Shown here: positions 57,452 through 64,000 of the stretch, one piece after another | How the letters are laid out: every line of letters begins with the position of its first letter | How positions within the stretch are numbered: position 1 is the stretch's first letter | Translations under genes and position numbers: made by a program | Source of the DNA: Nakamurella flavida | GTDB taxonomy: Bacteria > Actinomycetota > Actinomycetes > Mycobacteriales > Nakamurellaceae | Direction of reading: 5' to 3' | DNA length: 64,000 bases | NCBI RefSeq assembly: GCF_030811475.1 | Contig: NZ_JAUSQV010000001.1 | Span: forward strand, 1 to 64,000 | Notes under the pieces: model-generated | Databases searched by the model: none | The model's input: the letters and a program-made list of their open reading frames with translations, nothing else | Told to the model about the DNA's origin: nothing

Positions 57452-58861
57452 ATGAGGACCACCGACGACACCCCCGACCCGCGCATCGTCCCCGCGCAGA
57501 CGCCGGTGCCCCAACCGCTCGACATCGCGCTCCGGGCGTTGACCACCGCGGCCAACCACGGCGTGCTGTGGTTCGGTGTCGCCGGTGTGGCCGCCGCGCT
57601 CGGCCGCCGCCCGCGCCGGGGCGCCATCCGCGGGGTGATGTCCCTGGGTGCGTCCAGCCTGCTCGCCAACTCCGTCATCAAGCCCGTCGTCGGCCGGCGC
57701 CGGCCGGACCCGCAGCGCACCCATGCGGCCCGGCAGATCGGGCGGGTGCCCTGGACGTCCTCGTTCCCCAGCGGTCACAGTGCGTCGGCCGCGGCCTTCG
57801 CCACCGGTCTGGCCCTGGAGTTCCCACCCGCAGCCCTCGTCGTCGCCCCGCTGGCCGCGGGTGTCGCCTACTCGCGGGTGCACGTGGGGGTGCACTACCC
57901 GTCGGACGTGGTCACCGGGGTGGGCATCGGGGTCGCCGCCGCGCTGATCGGGAAGTGGTTGTGGCCGGTCCGACCCAAGGGTCCGGCCGTGATGACCACG
58001 GCCACCGCGCCGGCTCTGCCGGACGGTCGTGGGCTGACCGTGGTGCTCAACGAGCATTCCGGGTCCTCCGGCAGCGCTCGCGCCCTGATCGAACGCGAAC
58101 TGCCCGGTGCCCGGTTCATCACCCTGGCCGACGGTGTCGACATCGCGGCCGAGCTCGGCCCCGAGGTGCGGGCGCTGGCGGTCTCCGGCGGCGACGGGAC
58201 CGTGGCGTCCGTGGCCCGGGTCGCCCTGGAACGGGGGCTGCCGCTCGCCGTCTTCCCGTCCGGGACGTTCAACCACTTCGCCCGAGCGGTCGGCCTCGAG
58301 GAGGCGATCGACACGGTGCAGGCCGTGCGGGAGGGGCGCGCCGGGGGAGTGCGGGTGGCCACGGCCAACGACGAGGTCTTCCTGAACACCGCGAGCATCG
58401 GCGGATACCCGGAGATGGTGCGTCGGCGGGACGCCTACGCGAAGAAGATCGGCAAGTGGCCGGCGACCGCGCTGGCCCTGCGCAACACGCTGCGCAAGCA
58501 CGCCCCGGTCACCCTGGACATCAACGGCCGGGTGGTGAAGGTGTGGGTGGCGTTCGTCGGGAACGGGCGGTACACCCCGCGCGGGCTGGCTCCGTCGTGG
58601 CGGGAACGGCTCGACGAGCCCGTGCTGGATGTCCAGTACCTCCGCGGTGATCTGCCGTGGTCCCGGACCCGCGCCGTCCTGTTCTCCCTCATCGGCATCG
58701 TGGAGCGCAGCGCGGTGTGCGGATCGGTCGCCGCGACGTCGGTGACCGTCGGCTCCCGGTCCGGGGCCCTGCCCACCGCCCACGACGGCGAGATCACCCC
58801 GACCACCACCTCCGTGGACTTCGACCTGCTGGACGCCACGCTCACCGTGTACCGCGGCTGA
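57452..58861 (+). CDS. PAP2 phosphatase-diacylglycerol kinase fusion protein
   Basis: A 469-residue two-domain lipid enzyme. Residues 1-175 are a PAP2-type membrane phosphatase with the three motifs [18 protein letters not shown] and [12 protein letters not shown]. Residues 190-469 are a diacylglycerol/sphingosine-type kinase catalytic domain with [15 protein letters not shown] and [15 protein letters not shown]. One domain removes a phosphate from a lipid and the other adds one, so the pair could interconvert lipid pools or recycle isoprenoid carriers. TAGAGT lies seven bases upstream of ATG 57452 (the TAG is the mutM stop), so it is probably leaderless. Confidence 0.88.
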   Translation: MRTTDDTPDPRIVPAQTPVPQPLDIALRALTTAANHGVLWFGVAGVAAALGRRPRRGAIRGVMSLGASSLLANSVIKPVVGRRRPDPQRTHAARQIGRVPWTSSFPSGHSASAAAFATGLALEFPPAALVVAPLAAGVAYSRVHVGVHYPSDVVTGVGIGVAAALIGKWLWPVRPKGPAVMTTATAPALPDGRGLTVVLNEHSGSSGSARALIERELPGARFITLADGVDIAAELGPEVRALAVSGGDGTVASVARVALERGLPLAVFPSGTFNHFARAVGLEEAIDTVQAVREGRAGGVRVATANDEVFLNTASIGGYPEMVRRRDAYAKKIGKWPATALALRNTLRKHAPVTLDINGRVVKVWVAFVGNGRYTPRGLAPSWRERLDEPVLDVQYLRGDLPWSRTRAVLFSLIGIVERSAVCGSVAATSVTVGSRSGALPTAHDGEITPTTTSVDFDLLDATLTVYRG

Positions 58862-58911
58862 CCGCGGTGGCGGGGAACGACGGCAGGGACGGAGCGCAGG
58901 ACGCCGTGCGG

Positions 58912-59172
58912 ATGACCGCGTGGGTGCACGGTCGCGTCCAGGGGGTCGGATTCCGCTGGTGGACCCGGGCGCAGGCACTGGAACTCGGACTGACCGGCAC
59001 CGCGACCAACCTGGCCGACGGGCGCGTCGAGGTGGTCGCCCAGGGGCCGGCCGAGAGCTGCCGGGAGCTGTTGGCCCGGCTGCGCGGCGGCAGCACCCCG
59101 GGATCGGTCGGCACGGTGGTGGAGCGGTTCGGCGCCGCGCGCGACGGGGTCACCGGCTTCCACGAGCGCTGA
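58912..59172 (+). CDS. acyP: Acylphosphatase
   Basis: Hydrolyses carboxyl-phosphate bonds such as acetyl or carbamoyl phosphate. The 86-residue protein has the signature [12 protein letters not shown] with catalytic Arg15, and [13 protein letters not shown] with Asn33. ATG 58912 is used; in-frame GTG codons at 58906 and 58867 are alternatives and no ribosome site is decisive. It precedes smc as recalled for mycobacteria. Confidence 0.93.
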   Translation: MTAWVHGRVQGVGFRWWTRAQALELGLTGTATNLADGRVEVVAQGPAESCRELLARLRGGSTPGSVGTVVERFGAARDGVTGFHER

Positions 59173-59198
59173 CGGCGGCTGCAGCCTCCCCGCCCCGC

Positions 59199-59220
59199 GA
59201 CCTCCCCGGGTCGGGGGGTC
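59199..59220 (+). terminator. Hairpin after acyP
   Basis: GACC-t-CCCC (59199-59207) pairs with GGGG-GGTC (ending 59220) with one bulged base. It lies between the acyP stop and the probable smc -10 box. No T-run. Confidence 0.4.
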
Positions 59221-59228
59221 GGTCGCGC

Positions 59229-59234
59229 TAATCT
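59229..59234 (+). promoter_or_regulatory. Possible -10 box of smc
   Basis: TAATCT is the best -10 match in the 165-base gap before smc. The -35 is not consensus. A leader of about 100 bases follows. Confidence 0.35.
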
Positions 59235-59337
59235 CAGCGGACCCCGGCGGTCTCCGTGTCGTCCCCGTCCGTGCCGTCCGCGTCGCTCCTGCCGCCCCCG
59301 CCCACCGCCCCCGCCCACCTCGGAAGGGACGTGCCCC

Positions 59338-62300
59338 GTGCACCTGAAGTCCCTCACCCTCAAGGGCTTCAAGTCCTTCGCCTCGGCGACCACGCTGCAC
59401 TTCGAACCGGGCATCACCGCCGTCGTGGGGCCCAACGGTTCGGGCAAGTCCAACGTGGTCGACGCGATCGCCTGGGTCCTCGGCGAGCAGGGCGCCAAGG
59501 CGCTGCGCGGCGGCAAGATGGAGGACGTCATCTTCGCCGGCACGGCCGACCGCCCCCCGCTGGGCCGCGCCGAGGTCACGCTCACCATCGACAACTCCGA
59601 CGGCGCCCTGCCGATCGACTACACCGAGGTGTCCATCACCCGGCGGATGTTCCGGGACGGGGCCGGGGAGTACGAGATCAACGGCTCGTCCTGCCGTCTG
59701 CTGGACATCCAGGAGCTGCTGTCCGACTCCGGCATCGGCCGGGAGATGCACGTCATCGTCGGCCAGGGGCAGCTCGATGCCGTGCTGTCGGCCCGGCCCG
59801 AGGACCGCCGCGGCTTCATCGAGGAGGCCGCGGGCGTCCTCAAGCACCGCAAACGCCGGGAGAAGGCGGAGCGGCGGCTCACCGGCATGCAGGCCAACCT
59901 CGCCCGGGTCACCGATCTGACCTCCGAGCTCCGGCGGCAGCTCAAGCCGCTCGGTCGGCAGGCCGAGGTCGCCCGGCGGGCCGCCGGTGTGCAGGCCGAC
60001 CTGCGGGACTCCCGGGCCCGCCTGCTCGCCGACGACCTCGCCGCGCTGACCGAGCGGATCGCCCAGGACTCCCGGGCCGAGCAGGAGGCCCAGCAGTTGC
60101 GCGCCCGGCTCGAGGCCGAGCTGGCCGAGGCCACGCGCACCGAGGACGCCGCCGTCCGGGCCGTCGCGGAGGCCACCCCCGCGCTGCAGGCCGCGCAGGA
60201 CACCTGGTTTGCACTGTCCGCGCTCGTCGAGCGCTACCGGGGGACCGTGTCCCTGGCCCGGGAGCGGGCCCGCAACCTGGCCGGTGGGACCACGGCAGCG
60301 GCCCCGGGCCGGGATCCCGACGAACTGGAGGCGGCCGCCGACCGGGCCGAGGCCGACCAGGCCGAGCGCCAGGACGCGGTGGACGGCGCCCGGGAGACCC
60401 TGGCCGAGGCGGCCGCCGACCGGGCCGACGCCGAGGTCGCCCTGCAGGCGGCCGAGGCCGCGTTCGTCCGGGCGTCGCGGGCCGTGGCCGACCGGCGCGA
60501 GGGCCTGGCCCGGCTCGCCGGACAGGTCAACACCGCCCGCAGCCGGTCCACTGCGGGTGCCGAGGAGGCGACCCGCCTCGCCGCGGCCGTCGCCGAGGCC
60601 CGGGAGCGGGCCGCCGCCGCCGAGGACCAGTTCGCCGTCCTGCAGGAATCGGTCGGTGATCTGGACTCCGGTGAGGTCGGCCTGGACGAGGACCACGAGG
60701 CCGCGGCCGAGGCCGCCCGGGTCGCCGCCGCCCGGGTGCGCGAGCTGGTCGAGGCCCACCGCACGGCCGGCACCGCGGCCACCGGGCTGCGCGCCCGCGT
60801 GGATGCGCTCTCGCTGAGCCTGGACCACAAGGACGGGGCCGGGGCCGTCCTGGCCGCCGACGCGTTGCGGGGTGTCCTCGGCCCGGTCTCCGCGCTGCTG
60901 ACCATCGCTCCCGGCGCCGAGGCGGCCCTCGCGGCTGCGCTCGGCCCGGTCACCGATGCCGTCGCGGTGGCCGACGCCGACGCGGCGGTCGCCGCCCTGG
61001 ATCTGCTGCGGGAGCAGGAGGCGGGGCGCGCCGGCCTGGTCATCGGTACCGACGCCGCCCGGCCGGGACAGCAGGACCGACCCGCCCTGCCCGACGGCGC
61101 CACCTGGGCCGCCGATCTGGTGACCGCGCCCGGCCCCGTCCGGGCCGCCGTCGACCGGGTGCTGCGGGACGTCGTCGTGGTGGCGGACCTCGCCGCGGCC
61201 CGTCGGCTGGTCGCCGACCTCCCCGACGTGCTCGCGGTGACCCGCACCGGGGAGCAGCTCGGCTCCCACTGGGCGGTCGGCGGCAGTGCCGGCCGGCAGA
61301 GCGTCCTGGAGATCCAGGCGGCCGTCGACCGGGCCCGGACCGACCTCGACACGACGACGGCCACCCTGGGCGAGCTGGACGCGGCGCTGGTCGGTGCCCG
61401 CCAGGAGGCCGAACGCTGCCGGGCCGCAGCCGAGACGACCCTGGCCGCGCTGCACGAGTCCGACGCGCAGATGTCCGCGGTGGCCGAGCAGCTGTCCCGG
61501 TCCGGCGCCGCGGCGCGGTCGGCCGCGGCCGAGGCCGACCGCCTGGAACAGCGTCGGGTCGCCGCCGAGAACGCCCGTGACCAGCACCAGGCCGCGCTGA
61601 CCGAGTTGGAGGAGCGGCTGCTGGCCGCGGAGTCGGAGGAATCCCCCGAGGAGATCGACCCGGCCGAACGGGACGCCCTCACCCAGCGCACGGCCGCCGC
61701 GCGCAACCGGGAGGTCGAGGCCCGCCTGGTCGTCCGCACCGTCGAGGAGCGGGCCCGCGCGTCGGCCGGCACCGCGGACAACCTGCGCCGGGCGGCCCGG
61801 GCCGAACGGGAATCCCGGGCACGGGCCGTCGCCGCGGCCGCCCGTCGCCAGGCCGCCGCGGTCGTGGCCGAGCAGGTCGTCGATCTCGGTCAGCGCATCA
61901 CCCGGTCCCTGGAGACCTCGCTGGCCGCGGCTTCGGCGGACCGGGAGAACGCGGCCGCCCGTCGCACCAGGACCGACGCCGAGCTGCAGACCGCCCGCGC
62001 CCGCACGGCCGAGGTGAAGACCCAGTGGGATCGGCTCACCGACGCCGTGCACCGCGACGAGGTGGTTCGCGCCCAGCAGGCGCTCCGGGTGGATCAGCTC
62101 GCCGAACGCGCCCTGGCCGAGTTCGCGATGAGCGGGACCGACCTGCTGGAGTCGTTCGGTCCGCAGGTGCCCGTGCCGCCGACCGCCGTGGAGATGGCCG
62201 AGTACCGGGCGGCCAGGGAGCGGGGGGAGACGGTCAGCGAACCGCTGCCCATGGAGTTCGACCGGGACACCCAGGAGCGCCGGGCCCGCCGCGCCGAGCG

Positions 62301-62970
62301 CGACCTGGCCACGCTGGGCAAGGTGAACCCCCTGGCGCTGGAGGAGTTCGCCGCCCTGGAGGAACGACACGCCTTCCTGTCGACCCAGCTGGAGGACCTG
62401 AAGGCGACCCGCAAGGACCTGCTCTCGGTGATCCAGGACGTCGACGACAAGATCCTGGAGGTGTTCGCGAGCGCGTACGCCGACGTGGCGCGGGAGTTCG
62501 TCACCGTCTTCGCCACGCTGTTCCCCGGCGGGGAGGGCGAGCTCGTCCTGACCGATCCGGACGACCTGCTCACCACCGGCATCGAGGTGCACGCCCGGCC
62601 GCCGGGGAAGAAGGTCAAGCGATTGTCGCTGCTCTCCGGCGGGGAACGCTCGTTGACCGCGGTCGCCCTGCTCGTCGCCATCTTCCGGGCGCGGCCCAGC
62701 CCGTTCTACATCATGGACGAGGTCGAGGCCGCGCTGGACGAGGTCAACCTGACCCGCCTCGTCGGCCTGATGACGGAGCTGCGGGAGTCCTCCCAGTTGA
62801 TCGTCATCACCCACCAGAAGTTCACGATGGAGTCGGCCGATGCGCTCTACGGAGTCTCCATGCGCGGCGACGGCATCACCGCCGTGATCAGCCAGCGCAT
62901 CCGCGGGGCGGAGGAGCGGGTCCAGGGGCGGCGCGCGTTGGCCGGCGGAGCGTCCTCCCCGTCCGGTTGA
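59338..62970 (+). CDS. smc: Chromosome segregation protein SMC
   Basis: A 1,210-residue condensin ATPase that compacts and segregates the chromosome. The N-terminal head has Walker A GPNGSGKS (about residues 32-39) and the Q-loop. Coiled-coil arms (about 165-495 and 650-990, rich in Ala/Arg/Glu) flank a hinge (about 500-640). The C-terminal head has the LSGGERSL signature (near 1100) and Walker B FYIMDEVEAALD. GTG 59338 has GGAAGGGA about seven bases upstream and gives the standard MHLKSLTLKGFKSFA. Partners ScpA/ScpB are not in the window. Confidence 0.97.
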   Translation: MHLKSLTLKGFKSFASATTLHFEPGITAVVGPNGSGKSNVVDAIAWVLGEQGAKALRGGKMEDVIFAGTADRPPLGRAEVTLTIDNSDGALPIDYTEVSITRRMFRDGAGEYEINGSSCRLLDIQELLSDSGIGREMHVIVGQGQLDAVLSARPEDRRGFIEEAAGVLKHRKRREKAERRLTGMQANLARVTDLTSELRRQLKPLGRQAEVARRAAGVQADLRDSRARLLADDLAALTERIAQDSRAEQEAQQLRARLEAELAEATRTEDAAVRAVAEATPALQAAQDTWFALSALVERYRGTVSLARERARNLAGGTTAAAPGRDPDELEAAADRAEADQAERQDAVDGARETLAEAAADRADAEVALQAAEAAFVRASRAVADRREGLARLAGQVNTARSRSTAGAEEATRLAAAVAEARERAAAAEDQFAVLQESVGDLDSGEVGLDEDHEAAAEAARVAAARVRELVEAHRTAGTAATGLRARVDALSLSLDHKDGAGAVLAADALRGVLGPVSALLTIAPGAEAALAAALGPVTDAVAVADADAAVAALDLLREQEAGRAGLVIGTDAARPGQQDRPALPDGATWAADLVTAPGPVRAAVDRVLRDVVVVADLAAARRLVADLPDVLAVTRTGEQLGSHWAVGGSAGRQSVLEIQAAVDRARTDLDTTTATLGELDAALVGARQEAERCRAAAETTLAALHESDAQMSAVAEQLSRSGAAARSAAAEADRLEQRRVAAENARDQHQAALTELEERLLAAESEESPEEIDPAERDALTQRTAAARNREVEARLVVRTVEERARASAGTADNLRRAARAERESRARAVAAAARRQAAAVVAEQVVDLGQRITRSLETSLAAASADRENAAARRTRTDAELQTARARTAEVKTQWDRLTDAVHRDEVVRAQQALRVDQLAERALAEFAMSGTDLLESFGPQVPVPPTAVEMAEYRAARERGETVSEPLPMEFDRDTQERRARRAERDLATLGKVNPLALEEFAALEERHAFLSTQLEDLKATRKDLLSVIQDVDDKILEVFASAYADVAREFVTVFATLFPGGEGELVLTDPDDLLTTGIEVHARPPGKKVKRLSLLSGGERSLTAVALLVAIFRARPSPFYIMDEVEAALDEVNLTRLVGLMTELRESSQLIVITHQKFTMESADALYGVSMRGDGITAVISQRIRGAEERVQGRRALAGGASSPSG

Positions 62971-63067
62971 CCGCACGCGGGGGTGTGACCCAGCGGTGGA
63001 CCGGACGGCGGGCGGCGCGCATGATGCCCCGGACGCCCCCGCCCGCCTCGGGCAGACAGGAGCCCCG

Positions 63068-63811
63068 ATGATCGCGCCCGCCGGCCGACGGCTCGCTCCG
63101 GCCACCGTCCTTCTCGCCGTCCTGCTCGCCGGCTGCTCGACCCCGACATCGGGAACCCCGGTGGCCGCGTCCGCTGCGGTCATTTCTTCGTCCGACGCGA
63201 CGGGCGCCTCGACCGCCATCACCGTCCCGTCGACCAGCTCGTCCGCTCCGGCTCCGGCGACCGTCACCGTGACCGCATCGCCCACGACCACCGTCCCGAC
63301 GCCCGGGGAGGACACGTCGACCGATGCCTGGGCCGGCGGGGGACCGTCCGACAGCGGGGCGGCCGTCGACCCGGTGACCGGGTTGTGGGCCGGGACCATG
63401 TGCACGCAGCTGACCGAGATCGTCGTGGCCATCCTGGCGGCGCCGGGAGCGGACGGGACCGAGCCCGTCGACTTCCGGGAGGAGTGGTCGGCGTACTACG
63501 CGGCCGTGGCCGACACCGTCATCACCGCGACCGGCCGGATGGCGGCCCTCGATCCCCCCGAGGTCGTCGACGGGGCCGCGCTGCACGAGGCGTACCTGGG
63601 CTACCTGAAGGAGCTCGGCATCGTGACCGGCACCGCCTCGATCGACGTGGGTGAGGCTGCGGACGAGCAGGCGGCGCAGGCCGTGGTGCAGACGGCACAG
63701 GCGCGCATCGCCGCACTGTCCGAGGAGGACCCGGCGCTGGCCGGTTTCGAGGACCCGGCCATGGCCGACGTGCTGAGGCTGACCCCGGAGTGCGACTCCC
63801 TCACCGGGTGA
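63068..63811 (+). CDS. Lipoprotein with Ser/Thr-rich linker
   Basis: A 247-residue secreted lipoprotein. The signal peptide ends in the lipobox LLAGC (Cys23). A 70-residue Ser/Thr/Pro/Ala-rich linker follows, a candidate for glycosylation. The C-terminal domain (residues 110-247) is helical (MCTQLTEIVVAIL, EEWSAYYAAVADTVITATGRMAAL, TECDSLTG-type end), with two Cys that could pair. ATG 63068 has AGGAG upstream. Family unknown; layout similar to the lipoprotein at 27628-28386. Confidence 0.78.
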   Translation: MIAPAGRRLAPATVLLAVLLAGCSTPTSGTPVAASAAVISSSDATGASTAITVPSTSSSAPAPATVTVTASPTTTVPTPGEDTSTDAWAGGGPSDSGAAVDPVTGLWAGTMCTQLTEIVVAILAAPGADGTEPVDFREEWSAYYAAVADTVITATGRMAALDPPEVVDGAALHEAYLGYLKELGIVTGTASIDVGEAADEQAAQAVVQTAQARIAALSEEDPALAGFEDPAMADVLRLTPECDSLTG

Positions 63812-63958
63812 TCAGGACCACGGCCGTTGTCGCCGCTCGTGAGGGCCGACGCCCCGGCGACTGGCAGGATCGGGGCTGGACCCACGGGGGGTCGCGGGGC
63901 GGCTACCGGGGTCGGCGAGCCCGTCCCGGGCACGGCCAGGAACGGGGGGTGCAGGGTG

Positions 63959-64000
63959 GTGGACAGCTCGTCGTCGGACCTCGGTCTCGGCCTCGACCTG
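63959..64000 (+). CDS. Start of a further gene, truncated by the window end
   Basis: A GTG at 63959 (or 63956) after a G-rich stretch opens a frame that runs to the end, reading MDSSSSDLGLGLDL. Gene order would predict ftsY after smc, but the few residues seen do not identify it. Very uncertain. Confidence 0.25.
   Translation, partial: MDSSSSDLGLGLDL

Noticed and set aside
58435-63432. Very long antisense open frame (1,665 codons) opposite smc
   Set aside because: Mirror of the high-GC smc coding frame; Gly/Arg/Pro-rich translation with no domains. smc itself has all family motifs.
63959-64000. Naming the last partial gene ftsY
   Set aside because: Only gene order suggests it; the 14 visible residues do not support the name.

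Overview
The window is chromosomal DNA from a high-GC Gram-positive bacterium (Actinomycetota). Supporting signs are GC-saturated third codon positions, a SepIVA-type division protein, paired clpP1/clpP2, a GlbO-type truncated haemoglobin, a mycothiol-linked DsbA-fold nitroreductase homologue, and many genes whose start codon lies 5-7 bases after a TANNNT-like -10 box (leaderless mRNAs). Gene order repeatedly matches blocks I recall from Mycobacterium tuberculosis (gdh to rpiB; tig-clpP1-clpP2-clpX; pepB-gcvT-ilvE around the E2 gene; recG-rsmD-coaD; sepIVA-DUF177-rnc-fpg-smc). Several genes are not mycobacterial in style: PPi-type phosphofructokinase, rtcB, and a PAP2-diacylglycerol-kinase fusion. 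A Nakamurella/Frankia-like lineage is my best guess, by inference only.

Layout. 1-16.1 kb: 3' part of NAD-glutamate dehydrogenase, a thioesterase and partner, glbO, an HNH endonuclease, then an accessory stretch (4.4-7.1 kb) with a tandem-repeat peptide gene and an MFS transporter, then pepN, nitroreductase, Usp, rpiB, PPi-PFK, rtcB and tRNA-Gly. 16.2-21.5 kb: tRNA-Pro, a large LuxR-type ATPase regulator, and a membrane protein coupled to a carotenoid cleavage oxygenase. 21.7-28.4 kb: proteostasis block tig-clpP1-clpP2-clpX, then two envelope proteins. 28.7-38.9 kb: luciferase-like oxidoreductase, fdhD, acetyltransferase, ankyrin protein, the coupled chain recO-uppS-permease-TIGR03943, a GH15 hydrolase and a TIGR01777 epimerase. 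38.9-47.6 kb: E2 and E3 of 2-oxoacid dehydrogenase, leucyl aminopeptidase, gcvT, ilvE, rpmB. 48-64 kb: shortened FakA-like protein, recG, aldo/keto reductase, rsmD-coaD, sepIVA, DUF177-rpmF-rnc-mutM, PAP2-DAGK, acyP, smc, a lipoprotein and the start of another gene.

Most genes are housekeeping: protein quality control (tig, Clp), central metabolism (gdh, PPi-PFK, rpiB, E2/E3, gcvT, ilvE), envelope precursors (uppS), translation (rpmB, rpmF, rsmD), DNA repair and segregation (recO, recG, mutM, smc), and division (sepIVA).

The most unusual element is on the minus strand at 5109-5231. A 40-codon gene has a strong Shine-Dalgarno site and is made almost entirely of perfect 18-bp repeats encoding Phe-Gly-Thr-Arg-Val-Gly. 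The repeat array ends exactly at the stop codon. A hairpin follows it, an operator-like palindrome and AT-rich -10 box lie upstream, and an MFS transporter is encoded divergently. It sits where gene order is otherwise conserved.
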